64,000 bases of DNA from Rubellimicrobium arenae (GTDB lineage Bacteria; Pseudomonadota; Alphaproteobacteria; Rhodobacterales; Rhodobacteraceae), in the NCBI RefSeq assembly GCF_017916295.1, contig NZ_JAFMSS010000007.1, forward strand, positions 186,001 to 250,000, read 5' to 3'. The notes under the pieces are model-generated. The model was not told where the DNA came from. It saw nothing but the letters and a program-made list of their open reading frames with translations, and did no database searches. Position 1 is the first letter of the stretch; each line of letters begins with the position of its first letter. Below are positions 32,687 through 41,428 of the stretch, piece after piece. A program made the translations under genes and the position numbers.

Positions 32687-35254
32687 TCAGGGAGTTCCCG
32701 TTGCCGGCGCAGGGGCCGCGTCAGTTTGGGCAGGGGCGGTCTGGCCCGCGGCACCGGCGTCACCGGCCGGGGCAGGGGAGGGGGCCTGCCCCTCATCGGT
32801 CGAGTTGCCATCGGCCGGTGATTCGCCCCCTGAACCCAGCTTGGCCAAGGCCGCCTGGGCCGTGTCCAGTTGCGGGAAGGGCCGGGTCGATCCGATCTCG
32901 ACGGAACGGGCGAGCGCCGTCCTGGCGTCGTCCGTGCGTCCCAATGCCTCCAAGGTCATGCCCAGATGGAACTGCACGGTTGGGTCGTTCGAGAGCGCCT
33001 CGGCGGCAGGCTGGAGGTAGGTCAGCGCCTCCTCGTGCTCGCCGCGCTGGGACAGAATCCAGCCATAGGTGTCCTGCAAGGCCGGCTCGTTCGAGCCGCG
33101 CAGGCGTCGTGCGATGGCGAAGGCCCGGTCAAGGTCTTCGGACGAGGCGGCGCGCTGGCTCAGGAGGCTGGCGAGGTTGTTCGCCAACAGGACGTTGAAG
33201 GTGTCCTGGTCGTAGAGGGCCTGATAGATCTCGATCGCCCCCGAGATGTCGCCCTTCTGTTCAAGGAGTGCGGCCTTGATCCAGCGCAGCGACCCCGATT
33301 CGGGCTGCGCGGCCAGCCCCGCGTCGAGCGCGGCCTCCGCCTCTGGCCCGCGGCGGGTCGCGATCAGGAGCGAGTAGAGCTGCTGGACAGCCTTGTCGTT
33401 GCCGGGCTCCTTGCCGACGATGTCGCGGAGCGTCGCCTCGGCGGCGTCCATTTCCCCGGCGGAAGCCCGAAGGCTGGCGTCGAGGAGGCGCAGGTCCGTG
33501 CTGTCGGGCGACTTGGCAAGCTGGCCATCAAGGTAGTCGCGCGCCTCGGCCTGGCTGCCGTTGCGCACCATGGCGGCCACGGCGCGCGCCACGTCCGAGC
33601 TGTCGCCGCCGGCGTCAGCCAGGGACCGCAGCATCGCCAGCCCATCCTCGGTCCGGTCCTGCGCGAACAGCACGCCGGCCCGGAGCCTTTGGGCGGCATC
33701 CTTGGCCTGAGGCGAATCGATCTGGTCCAGCTGGTCGATCAGCGGCTGCACACGGTCCGGCTGGTTCCCTTCGAGCCAGAGCTGACCGAGCCGGAGCGCC
33801 ACGTCCACGCTGCCCGGGTTGGCGCGACGGGCATCCGTGAGAACGGATTCCGCCACGGCGGGCTTGTTCTGCCGGATCAGGAGGTCGGCATACCGGAGCG
33901 ACGGCTCCGCGGCCGAGTTCGAGACGTCGACGGCTGCGGCCAGACGCTCAGCGGCAAGGTCGAGGTTGCCGTCCCGCTCATAGGCCTCGGCCATGAGGGT
34001 CAGGATCTCGATATCGCGCGAGTTCTGGGACAGGGCGGTCCGAAGGTCCACGATTGCATCGCCGGGCCGGTCCTCGGAGACGGCCCAGGCGGCGCGGAGC
34101 TTCAGCGCATCGACGTTGGTCGCATCCTCGGTCAGGACTTCCTCGACGCGCTGGCGCGCGCCGGTGAGGTTGCCGGTCGCCGAAAGCATCCGGGCCAGGG
34201 TCGTCTTGATGTCGCGGGTCTGGTCGGACGGCTCGGCCTTGCCAAGCACGTCCTCGATCGCGGCGATCGCCTCGTCCTGCCGGCCCTCCTGGAAATCGAG
34301 GCTGGCGCGCAGCGTCCGGTACAGATCGGCGTTCGGCGTGCCCTCGTTGGCGGTGATGAGCTTGTCGAGTTCCTGCCGGGCCGCATCCGAGCCACGTGCG
34401 GATTCGAGGAACTGCACCAGCGTCACGAAGCCGTCGGTGGACCCCTTCTCGTCGCCAGCCAGCTCCCGAAGGAGCGTCTCGGCCCCGTCGGTGTCCCCTT
34501 GCACGATGTACCAGCGGACCAGCGCCGTCCGGACTTCCTCGTTGTCGGGGAACTGCTTGTACATCGACTGGAGCTGCGCCCCGGTCGCCGCCATGTCGCC
34601 CGAGTTGGCCAGGAGCTGGAACTTGGCCATGTTGAACTCGAGCGAGCCCGGCTCGGCCGCGATGGCGCGGTCAAGCTCGGGGAGGGCGTCGGTCGGATTC
34701 GGGCCGGTCATCAGCCGGTGGATCACGATACGCCGCGCCACCTCGAGATCCTCATGCGAAGCCAGGAGGATGCGCGCCTGGCGGGCGATCTCCTCCTCCT
34801 GGTCGCTGTCGCTGCCTTCGACGGCCGCCTGGTAGCGGAGAGCAAGGTCGATGGCCTGCGCGCGCGGGTCGTCGGGCAGGAGGCGGACCGCCTCCTGGCC
34901 ATGGCGCCGGGCCTCATCCCAGTTGCCCTGCTCGATCGCGATCTCGGCCAGGGTGAGACGCACCTCGGCGGTGTCCGGGTATTGCTCGATCAGGCGCAGG
35001 TAATGGCGGTAGGCCTCGGCCACGTTGCCGCGCTTGAGCTGCAGGTCGGCATAGGCCATGCGGGCTTCCTTGTGGAAGCCATCGTATTCGAAGACGTTGC
35101 GGAGCTCCACGAGCGCCCGGTCCTCGTCCCCCTGTTCAAGCAGGGTCAGCGCGGACTGGTAGTAGCGCTCAGCCTTCTCCTCGCGGCTTTCGCAGGCGGT
35201 CAGAAGCAGTGTGGACGACAGGGCCGCCGCGAACAGGACGCTGGATCGGATCAA
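32687..35254 (-). CDS. prsT: PEP-CTERM system TPR-repeat lipoprotein PrsT-like
   Basis: Large periplasm-facing lipoprotein of 855 aa. The lipobox LLTAC places the lipidated cysteine at residue 21. The rest is almost entirely tetratricopeptide repeats from about residue 30 to 800, then an Ala/Pro/Gly-rich tail. Length and layout match PrsT, found beside exosortases in exopolysaccharide loci. It probably scaffolds the export or assembly complex. A strongly acidic composition is evident. The C-terminal low-complexity tail (about 45 residues) is unusual but harmless to the call. Confidence 0.88.
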   Translation of the reverse strand: MIRSSVLFAAALSSTLLLTACESREEKAERYYQSALTLLEQGDEDRALVELRNVFEYDGFHKEARMAYADLQLKRGNVAEAYRHYLRLIEQYPDTAEVRLTLAEIAIEQGNWDEARRHGQEAVRLLPDDPRAQAIDLALRYQAAVEGSDSDQEEEIARQARILLASHEDLEVARRIVIHRLMTGPNPTDALPELDRAIAAEPGSLEFNMAKFQLLANSGDMAATGAQLQSMYKQFPDNEEVRTALVRWYIVQGDTDGAETLLRELAGDEKGSTDGFVTLVQFLESARGSDAARQELDKLITANEGTPNADLYRTLRASLDFQEGRQDEAIAAIEDVLGKAEPSDQTRDIKTTLARMLSATGNLTGARQRVEEVLTEDATNVDALKLRAAWAVSEDRPGDAIVDLRTALSQNSRDIEILTLMAEAYERDGNLDLAAERLAAAVDVSNSAAEPSLRYADLLIRQNKPAVAESVLTDARRANPGSVDVALRLGQLWLEGNQPDRVQPLIDQLDQIDSPQAKDAAQRLRAGVLFAQDRTEDGLAMLRSLADAGGDSSDVARAVAAMVRNGSQAEARDYLDGQLAKSPDSTDLRLLDASLRASAGEMDAAEATLRDIVGKEPGNDKAVQQLYSLLIATRRGPEAEAALDAGLAAQPESGSLRWIKAALLEQKGDISGAIEIYQALYDQDTFNVLLANNLASLLSQRAASSEDLDRAFAIARRLRGSNEPALQDTYGWILSQRGEHEEALTYLQPAAEALSNDPTVQFHLGMTLEALGRTDDARTALARSVEIGSTRPFPQLDTAQAALAKLGSGGESPADGNSTDEGQAPSPAPAGDAGAAGQTAPAQTDAAPAPATGTP

Positions 35255-35330
35255 GATGGAGGCTCATTGCTACAGGGACACGAGTGGCAAGGACCTGTCC
35301 AGGTTCCCCCGCAACCCTGTGCACTTTGCG

Positions 35331-36038
35331 TCAGTAGCCGGTCGCGCGCAAGATCACCCGGACCGTCGCCACCATGATCTTCACGTCAAGGGTGAAGGAC
35401 AGACCGTTCAGATATGCGCTATCATACGAGGCGCGGGCGGCGAACGAACTCTCGTTCCGCTCGCTGACCTGCCAGGGCCCGGTCACGCCGGGGCGCAGCG
35501 CGAAGTAGGCCGTGCCGGGATACATCGCCGCCTGCGACGGCATCATGGGCCGCGGACCCACAAGGCTCATGTCGCCCTTGAGCACGTTCCAGAGCTGCGG
35601 CAGTTCGTCGAGCGAGCACTTGCGAAGGATGTGGCCGATGCGCGTGATGCGCGGGTCGGACTTGAGCTTCTGGGTCTCGTCCCATTCGGCCCGGGCCGTC
35701 GGGTTGTTCCTCAGGTGCTCCTCCAGGCGCGCGTCGGCGTCGGTGACCATGCTGCGCAGCTTCCACATGCGGAAGAGGCGGCCGCCGCGTCCGATCCGGT
35801 TCTGCGTGTAGAACGGCTGGCCGCCGTCCAGGGCCACCAGCGTCGCGAGGACCACGACCGTCGGGAGGATGATCGGAAGGACCAAGAGGACCAGGGAGAT
35901 GTCGAGCAGGCGCTTGGCGAAGGCGCGATACAGGACGCCGGGCGCGCGTCGGCCGGCGGAGGTCTTGCCGATCCCTGCAACCAGGGAACTGCCCGACCCA
36001 CTCATCGTCCAAGCGTGATCGCGGTCTTGCGTCGACAT
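35331..36038 (-). CDS. Undecaprenyl-phosphate sugar transferase (ExoY/WcaJ-type)
   Basis: Initiating glycosyltransferase that loads the first sugar phosphate on undecaprenyl phosphate. It has one hydrophobic helix (residues about 44-68, DISLVLLVLPIILPTVVVLA) and the bacterial sugar transferase domain with QNRIGRGGRLFRMWKLRSM, LDELPQLWNVLKGDMSLVGPRP and RPGVTGPWQV. The length of 235 aa is the short form without the multi-spanning N-terminal half. It heads the minus-strand polysaccharide block and is divergent from the locus ATPase. Confidence 0.94.
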   Translation of the reverse strand: MSTQDRDHAWTMSGSGSSLVAGIGKTSAGRRAPGVLYRAFAKRLLDISLVLLVLPIILPTVVVLATLVALDGGQPFYTQNRIGRGGRLFRMWKLRSMVTDADARLEEHLRNNPTARAEWDETQKLKSDPRITRIGHILRKCSLDELPQLWNVLKGDMSLVGPRPMMPSQAAMYPGTAYFALRPGVTGPWQVSERNESSFAARASYDSAYLNGLSFTLDVKIMVATVRVILRATGY

Positions 36039-36389
36039 CTGCTACCTCAGCGTCCAACACACCCGATGTGGTCGCACCGCACCCCCGCGGGCGCGTCGCG
36101 CCCAGGGGCGGCGATGGTGATCCCCAGCCCGAACGGGCCGGATGATCTCATGATAGAGGTAAGCACCTTCATTCTGCATTTGCAACACATTCTATACGCT
36201 TTGGACTGGCCCGAGATGCGCAACAGACTGGATCAATATCAGAAACTAGGCGGGATGATACTTGCCTCGGCATTGGTTGTAGGGTCCGATGGGGCGCCGG
36301 CAACCATTCCGGGACTTACCAGGTTCTTGACTGGCCATCCTTCGCCCCCTCGGCTACCAGAGTTCGGGATGACGGCGGCTTGAAGGCTT
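36039..36389. other. Divergent promoter region of the exopolysaccharide blocks
   Basis: About 350 bases, clearly AT-richer at 36150-36300 than flanking DNA, between the divergent sugar transferase and ATPase genes. It should hold promoters for both blocks. TTGACT at about 36328-36333 is a possible plus-strand -35 box, but no good -10 is spaced from it. No gene recognised. Confidence 0.5.
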
Positions 36390-37286
36390 ATGGGCACCAG
36401 TCTTGACATCTACATCGACTTCTTCGGCTTGTCGGAGCGGCCCTTCTCTCTGGTGCCGGACCCTTCCTTCATGTTCTGGTCCGAGCAGCACCGCCGTGCC
36501 TTCACGATGCTGGAGTACGGCATCCTGACGCGGGCGCCCGTGACCCTGATCACGGGCGAGGTGGGCGCGGGGAAGACGACCATCCTCTACAAGCTCCTCG
36601 CCACGCTGGGCGAGGATGTGAGGATCGGGCTCATCACCAACTCTCATGGGGACCGGGGCGAGCTTCTGCGCTGGGTGCTGCTGGCCCTCGATCAGCCAGC
36701 CTCGCCCGATGCGTCCTACGTCGACCTGTTCGGCCAGTTCCAGGCCTACCTCATCGCCGAGTACGCCGCCGGCCGGCGGGTCATCCTGATCTTCGACGAG
36801 GCGCAGAATCTTTCGCGCGAATCGCTCGAGGAGCTGCGGATGTTCACCAACATCAACTCCAACAAGGACGAGCTCGTGCAGCTCGTGCTCGTGGGCCAGC
36901 CCGAGCTGCGGGACACGATCCGTCGTCCGGACATGACGCAGCTGGCCCAGCGGGTGGCGGCCAGCTTCCACATTCCGGCCATGGACCGCGCGACCGTCCA
37001 CGGCTATGTGAAGCACCGGCTGCAGGTGGCCGGGGCCCAGGACCAGATCTTCGATCCGGATGCCATCGACATGGTGCACATGGCCTCCAAGGGGGTGCCG
37101 CGGCTTGTCAACCAGCTTTGCGATCTGGCGATGGTCTATGGCTTCACCAAGGACCAGCGCCACGTGTCGCGCGAAACGGTCGAGGACGTGCTGAGGGATG
37201 GGGTCTTCTTCGCCGGCGGCCAGACGATAGATCTGCCGCCCAGGCCGCTCGAGACCACCGAGGCCTCATCCCAGAGGGGAAGCTGA
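36390..37286 (+). CDS. Exosortase-locus secretion ATPase (ExeA-like AAA+)
   Basis: Cytoplasmic AAA+ ATPase of 298 aa related to ExeA/GspA and to the XrtA-associated ATPase of PEP-CTERM loci. Walker A GEVGAGKTT is at residues 56-64 and Walker B RVILIFDEAQN at 130-140. The N-terminal YIDFFGLSERPFSLVPDP is the family opening. It lacks the peptidoglycan-binding domain of ExeA. It lies 2 bases before the Wzz gene, so it is part of the chain-length and export machinery; its exact role in such loci is not established. Confidence 0.9.
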   Translation: MGTSLDIYIDFFGLSERPFSLVPDPSFMFWSEQHRRAFTMLEYGILTRAPVTLITGEVGAGKTTILYKLLATLGEDVRIGLITNSHGDRGELLRWVLLALDQPASPDASYVDLFGQFQAYLIAEYAAGRRVILIFDEAQNLSRESLEELRMFTNINSNKDELVQLVLVGQPELRDTIRRPDMTQLAQRVAASFHIPAMDRATVHGYVKHRLQVAGAQDQIFDPDAIDMVHMASKGVPRLVNQLCDLAMVYGFTKDQRHVSRETVEDVLRDGVFFAGGQTIDLPPRPLETTEASSQRGS

Positions 37287-37288
37287 CA

Positions 37289-38887
37289 ATGGATTTGAAG
37301 TTCTACCTGTCGATCTTCCTGCGGCGGGTGCACTATGTCGTCCTGCTGGCCATTCTGGGCGGCACGGTCGGCGGGACGGCGGCCGTGCTTCTGCCGCCGG
37401 TCTATTACGCGCAGGCGACCCTTGTCGTGGAACCCGAGCAGATCCCGGGGGAACTGGCGGCCTCCACGGTCCGGATCGGCGCCGCCGAGCAGTTGCAGGT
37501 CATCCAGCAGCGCATCCTCACGCGCGAGAACCTGCTGGACATGGCGAACCGCCTGAACGTCTATGCGCCCCGGCCCGGGCAGGCCCCGGTGCGGATGGCG
37601 GCCGACGCGATCGTCGGCGACATGCGCCGGCGCATCTCCATCGTGACCAGCGGGGGCAGCGGAAGCCGGCGGGAGGCCCCCTCGGCCACGCTCGTGACCG
37701 TCAGCTTCACGGCTCCGACGGCCCAGCTCGCCGCCTCCGTGGTGAACGAGGTCGTCACGCTCATCCTGAGCGAGAACGTGGAGATCCGCACCCAGACGGC
37801 GGACCAGACGCTCGACTTCTTCACCCAGGAGGTCGACCGGCTCGACCAGGAGCTGAAGAGCAAGGGGGCCGCCATCCAGGCGTTCCAGGAGGCCAATCAC
37901 GACGCCCTTCCGGACAGCCTCGAATTCCGTCGCAGCCAGCTGGTGGCGGAGCAGGAGCGTCTGGTCGGCCTTCAACGCGACGAGGCGGCCCTGAGGGACC
38001 GCCGGCAGCAGCTCGTCCAGATCTACGAGTCGACGGGCAACGTGGCCGCCGTGGCCGCTCCGGCCGAACCGACCACCCCCGAGGAACGGCAGCTTCTCGA
38101 TCTTCGCAACCAGCTGACCTCGGCGCAGGCCGTGCTGTCGCCCACCAACCCCCGGGTGAGGTTGCTGCAAGGCCAGATCGCCGCTCTCGAGGCGCAGGTG
38201 GCGGCCAGCCGCGGCGTGACGCCGGTGGACGCGCCGAATTCGGCGAACTCGGCCTATGAGCTGCAGCTGGCCGATCTCGACGCGCAGATCCAGGCCCTTG
38301 GGCAGCAGCGGTCGCAGATCGAAGCCAACATGGCCGAGCTGCAGACCACGATCGATGCCACGCCCCGCAACGGGATCTCGCTGGACGAGCTGCAACGCGA
38401 CTACGACAACACGCGGGCGCAGTACGATCAGGCCGTGCAGCGGCGCGCCGTGGCCCAGACCGGCCAGATGATCGAGACCCTGTCCAAGGGGCAGCGCATC
38501 TCGGTCATCGAGCAGGCGATTCCCCCGGCCTCCCCGGTCAGCCCGAACCGGCCCATCATCGCGGCCGGCGGGCTGGGCGGCGGCCTGTTCCTGGGACTTG
38601 CGCTGGTGGCGCTGCTGGAATTCAGCGACCGCTCCATCCGGCGTCCCATCGAGCTCACGAACCGGCTGGGGATCCAGCCCTTCGCCGCCCTTCCGTTGAT
38701 CCGCACGGCCTATGACGTGCGCCGTCGGCGGCTGCGGATCATTGCCGCGCTCGTGGTCATCCTGTTCCTGATCCCGGGGTCGCTCTGGATCATTCACAGC
38801 CAGATCGTGCCTCTCGACCGGGTGGCCGACCATGTGCTGGAACAGTTGGCCAACCGCTTCGCGGCCATCGAAGACATGCTGGGCTGA
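37289..38887 (+). CDS. Polysaccharide chain-length determinant (Wzz/GumC-like)
   Basis: Inner-membrane co-polymerase of 532 aa. The first membrane segment is near residues 12-35; a long periplasmic region (about 45-420) rich in Glu/Gln/Arg is predicted coiled coil; a Pro-rich motif and second membrane helix follow near 415-445 (PASPVSPNRPIIAAGG), and a third hydrophobic helix lies near 480-500. No kinase domain is fused. The next gene supplies a kinase-like ATPase, as in two-part Wzc systems. The Shine-Dalgarno GAGGGGAAG overlaps the end of the ATPase gene. Confidence 0.92.
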   Translation: MDLKFYLSIFLRRVHYVVLLAILGGTVGGTAAVLLPPVYYAQATLVVEPEQIPGELAASTVRIGAAEQLQVIQQRILTRENLLDMANRLNVYAPRPGQAPVRMAADAIVGDMRRRISIVTSGGSGSRREAPSATLVTVSFTAPTAQLAASVVNEVVTLILSENVEIRTQTADQTLDFFTQEVDRLDQELKSKGAAIQAFQEANHDALPDSLEFRRSQLVAEQERLVGLQRDEAALRDRRQQLVQIYESTGNVAAVAAPAEPTTPEERQLLDLRNQLTSAQAVLSPTNPRVRLLQGQIAALEAQVAASRGVTPVDAPNSANSAYELQLADLDAQIQALGQQRSQIEANMAELQTTIDATPRNGISLDELQRDYDNTRAQYDQAVQRRAVAQTGQMIETLSKGQRISVIEQAIPPASPVSPNRPIIAAGGLGGGLFLGLALVALLEFSDRSIRRPIELTNRLGIQPFAALPLIRTAYDVRRRRLRIIAALVVILFLIPGSLWIIHSQIVPLDRVADHVLEQLANRFAAIEDMLG

Positions 38888-38897
38888 GGACAGAGAC

Positions 38898-39737
38898 ATG
38901 GAACGCATCCAGCACGCCATCGAGAAGGCCCGTGCCGCCCGTCAGGGCGACGGCCCCGTCGAGGAGGTGGTTCGCCCCACGACCGAGGCGGCGGGCGCCC
39001 CTTCGGCGGCGACATCCGAGGCCGACAAGATCTCGGCCCAATGGTATGGGCTTCGCGAAGTCTCGCTTCCGCCCCGGGCGCTGATCCGGTCGCACATCGT
39101 CACCGCCGAGCGGAACCGGGACGCCGTGCGCTTCGACATGATGCGGACGAAGCTCCTGCACCAGCTCGACTCCAGCAAGTGGCGGCGTGTCGGCGTCACC
39201 TCGCCCGGGCCCAACTGCGGCAAGAGCACGGTCTGCCTCAACCTGGCCTTCAGCCTGGCGCGACAGCCGGAACTCCGCGTGGCCGTGGTCGAGGCGGATC
39301 TTCGCCGTCCGTCCATCGCGCAGATGCTGGGAATCAAGCCTCAGGGCAGCGTCGGTGATTTCCTGGCCGGTCGGACGCCCCTGTCGGACGTCGCCATCCG
39401 GCTGCGTCCCAACCTCGCGGTGCTGCTGAACCCCGAGCCGCGGCACAACGCGGCCGAGCTGTTCCAGTCGCGGAGCGCGGCCGAAGCGCTGGACGTGCTG
39501 GAGGCGAGCCTTGCCCCCCACGTGGTCCTGTTCGACATGCCGCCCACGCTCACGGGGGACGATGTCATGGCCTTCGCGGCGCACACGGACGCCGTGCTGA
39601 TCATCGCCGGGGCCGGGACGACCACCGTGGCCGAGATCGACGCCTGTGAGCGGGAACTGGCAACGCGCACCAACGTCATGGGGGTGGTGGTGAACAAGTG
39701 CCGCTACCTGGGCAAGGACTACGCCTACGACGAATAG
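38898..39737 (+). CDS. CpsD/CapB-type tyrosine-kinase-like ATPase
   Basis: Cytoplasmic P-loop protein of 279 aa that should partner the Wzz protein. Walker A SPGPNCGKST is at residues 102-111, Walker A' VAVVEADLRRPS at 128-139 and Walker B VVLFDMPPT near 210. BY-kinases normally end in a tyrosine cluster; here the tail has only three tyrosines (RYLGKDYAYDE), so autophosphorylation may be reduced or the protein may act only as an ATPase switch. It starts 10 bases after the Wzz stop. Confidence 0.88.
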   Translation: MERIQHAIEKARAARQGDGPVEEVVRPTTEAAGAPSAATSEADKISAQWYGLREVSLPPRALIRSHIVTAERNRDAVRFDMMRTKLLHQLDSSKWRRVGVTSPGPNCGKSTVCLNLAFSLARQPELRVAVVEADLRRPSIAQMLGIKPQGSVGDFLAGRTPLSDVAIRLRPNLAVLLNPEPRHNAAELFQSRSAAEALDVLEASLAPHVVLFDMPPTLTGDDVMAFAAHTDAVLIIAGAGTTTVAEIDACERELATRTNVMGVVVNKCRYLGKDYAYDE

Positions 39738-40021
39738 GGCCGCGGCGGCAGGCCTTGGCCCTTTGGCCGTCCGGCATCCCAGGATCGTGGCGTGCGGTGG
39801 CGGCCGGTCGTCGAACCGGGCGCGGCCGGATGGCGGATCGGGCGAGGCGTGCCGCATGTCGTGGCACGAGCCAGCCGGCGTTTCGACGGCCTGCCGCCCT
39901 GGGCGCATGGTCGCCGGGCGGCACGGGCGCGCAACGCGGCCCTGCTGGTGCCCGGGTTCAAAGGCCAGTACCCTCTGGCCGCCTCGGCTTCGATCCCATC
40001 AGAAAAGGTCAGACGCCCAAG
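39738..40021. other. Intergenic stretch before the acyltransferase
   Basis: About 284 GC-rich bases with open frames but no recognisable protein. A small perfect hairpin GGCCAG-TACCCT-CTGGCC lies at 39963-39980. The gap is unusually long for this compact locus and could be decayed coding sequence. Confidence 0.35.
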
Positions 40022-40564
40022 ATGCCCGTCAAGAAACGCACCCTGCGGGGGCGCATCGCCAACCTGTTCAGCTCGTTCCTCGATCCGATGGTCCTCGTGC
40101 ATCCGTTCCGGATGCTGCACTACTACGGCTATAGCCACGTCCGCCCGCGCCGGCAGATGACGCTGGGGCAGGGGGTCCGGTTGGCGCCCAACACGTCCTT
40201 CCGCAACGCCGAGCGGATCAGCCTGGGCGATCAGGTGCAGCTTGGCGAATACACGGCGCTCTGGGCCGGGAAGTCGAGTTCGTGGATCCGGGTGGGGGAG
40301 CGGACGACCTTCGGCCCGGGCTGCTTTGTCACGGCGGCGGATTACGGGCTGGCCGCAGGGGCGCGGATCATCGATCAGGAGATGATCGAGCGGGACGTCA
40401 TCATCGGCCCCGACTGCTGGATCGGAACCAAGTCTGTCATCACCGCCGGGGTCACGCTGGGCGCCGGCTGCGTGATCGGGGCGGGGTCCGTCGTGACCAA
40501 GGACATTCCCGCCGGAGCCATCGCCGCAGGCGTCCCCGCCCGCGTGATCCGGATGCGGTCCTGA
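40022..40564 (+). CDS. Hexapeptide-repeat acyltransferase (WcaF-like)
   Basis: Left-handed beta-helix acyltransferase of 180 aa with repeated hexapeptides (IGPDCWIGTKSVITAGVTLG, GAGSVVTKDIPAG) from residue about 60 on, and the C-terminal GVPARVIR motif. It would O-acetylate a sugar of the exopolysaccharide using acetyl-CoA. The ATG at 40022 is chosen because upstream in-frame sequence is low-complexity. About 280 bases separate it from the kinase-like gene. It converges on the GT2 gene with 3 bases between stops. Confidence 0.88.
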   Translation: MPVKKRTLRGRIANLFSSFLDPMVLVHPFRMLHYYGYSHVRPRRQMTLGQGVRLAPNTSFRNAERISLGDQVQLGEYTALWAGKSSSWIRVGERTTFGPGCFVTAADYGLAAGARIIDQEMIERDVIIGPDCWIGTKSVITAGVTLGAGCVIGAGSVVTKDIPAGAIAAGVPARVIRMRS

Positions 40565-40567
40565 CCC

Positions 40568-41428
40568 TCAGGGATCCAGGCCGACAGCCTGACCCAGCAT
40601 CCACGCGCAGCGGCGGAGCCTGATCCGGGCCAACGTGCCCAGCGCCGCTCGCCGCTCGGCCATGCCATGGAGCCTGGGGCTCCTCATCACCTTGACGGAA
40701 TGCGCCGCGATCGACGGGATCATGGCAAGGCCCCGTCCCGCCCAGCCCACCCGGGCCGTCACGTTCCGGGGCCGCAGCTCCCAGGTCTCGACCGTGAGCC
40801 GGCGCCACTTCTTCTCGAGGGCGGGCCAGTTCGACCGCGTCGGGTGGGACACCCGCAGATCGTCAGCGTGGACCAAGCGGAAGCCCGCGTCCCGGGCGCG
40901 ATGGCACCAGTCCAGATCCTCGGACAGCCCGGTCCGGAACTCGCCGACCCTGTCCCAGACCGCCCGGCTGGTCAGCAGGTTCGCGGTGGCCGAGAACCCT
41001 TTGGTCTCGATGTAGCTGCGGTTGTCGAAGGCGAAGACGGTCTCGAACGCCTCGGCCCCTGAACGGGGGCCGGGCGTCTCGTCAAAGAGCGTGATCGTCC
41101 CGCCGACCGCATCGCCATTGGTCCGCACCCGATGCGCGGTCGCGAGCCAATCGGACGCGGGGACACAGTCGCAGTCCAGGAAGTAAATCCATAGCGCGGT
41201 GGTCTCGGCCACGCCCCGGTTGCGCGCCAGCGCAGCGCCCTTGCGGGTCTCGGTCACGATCCGAAGCGCGGGATGGGCTGCCCGGACGCCATCGAGCGAC
41301 TCGGTCGAGCCGTTGTCGACGACGACCACTTCGACCTCGGGCGTGACCTGCGGCATCAGCGCCGCAAGGCAGCGTTCGAGCCGTTGGACGTCGTTGTAAT
41401 GAGGGATGACGACTGCGGCTTCAGGCAC
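40568..41428 (-). CDS. GT2-family glycosyltransferase
   Basis: GT-A-fold glycosyltransferase of 286 aa. VVIPHYNDVQRLERCL opens the nucleotide-binding half, VVVDNGST is the uridine-binding loop, YFLDCDCVP carries the metal-binding DxD-like site and LSEDLDWCHRARDAG the ED catalytic motif. A GTG start overlaps the pyruvyl transferase stop by 8 bases. It probably adds one sugar of the repeat unit; donor unknown. Confidence 0.93.
   Translation of the reverse strand: MPEAAVVIPHYNDVQRLERCLAALMPQVTPEVEVVVVDNGSTESLDGVRAAHPALRIVTETRKGAALARNRGVAETTALWIYFLDCDCVPASDWLATAHRVRTNGDAVGGTITLFDETPGPRSGAEAFETVFAFDNRSYIETKGFSATANLLTSRAVWDRVGEFRTGLSEDLDWCHRARDAGFRLVHADDLRVSHPTRSNWPALEKKWRRLTVETWELRPRNVTARVGWAGRGLAMIPSIAAHSVKVMRSPRLHGMAERRAALGTLARIRLRRCAWMLGQAVGLDP

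Noticed and set aside
39738..40021. Upstream extension of the acyltransferase gene
   Set aside because: The frame is open, but the extra 95 or so residues are low-complexity Arg/Gly/Pro sequence; the ATG at 40022 gives a normal WcaF-like N-terminus.
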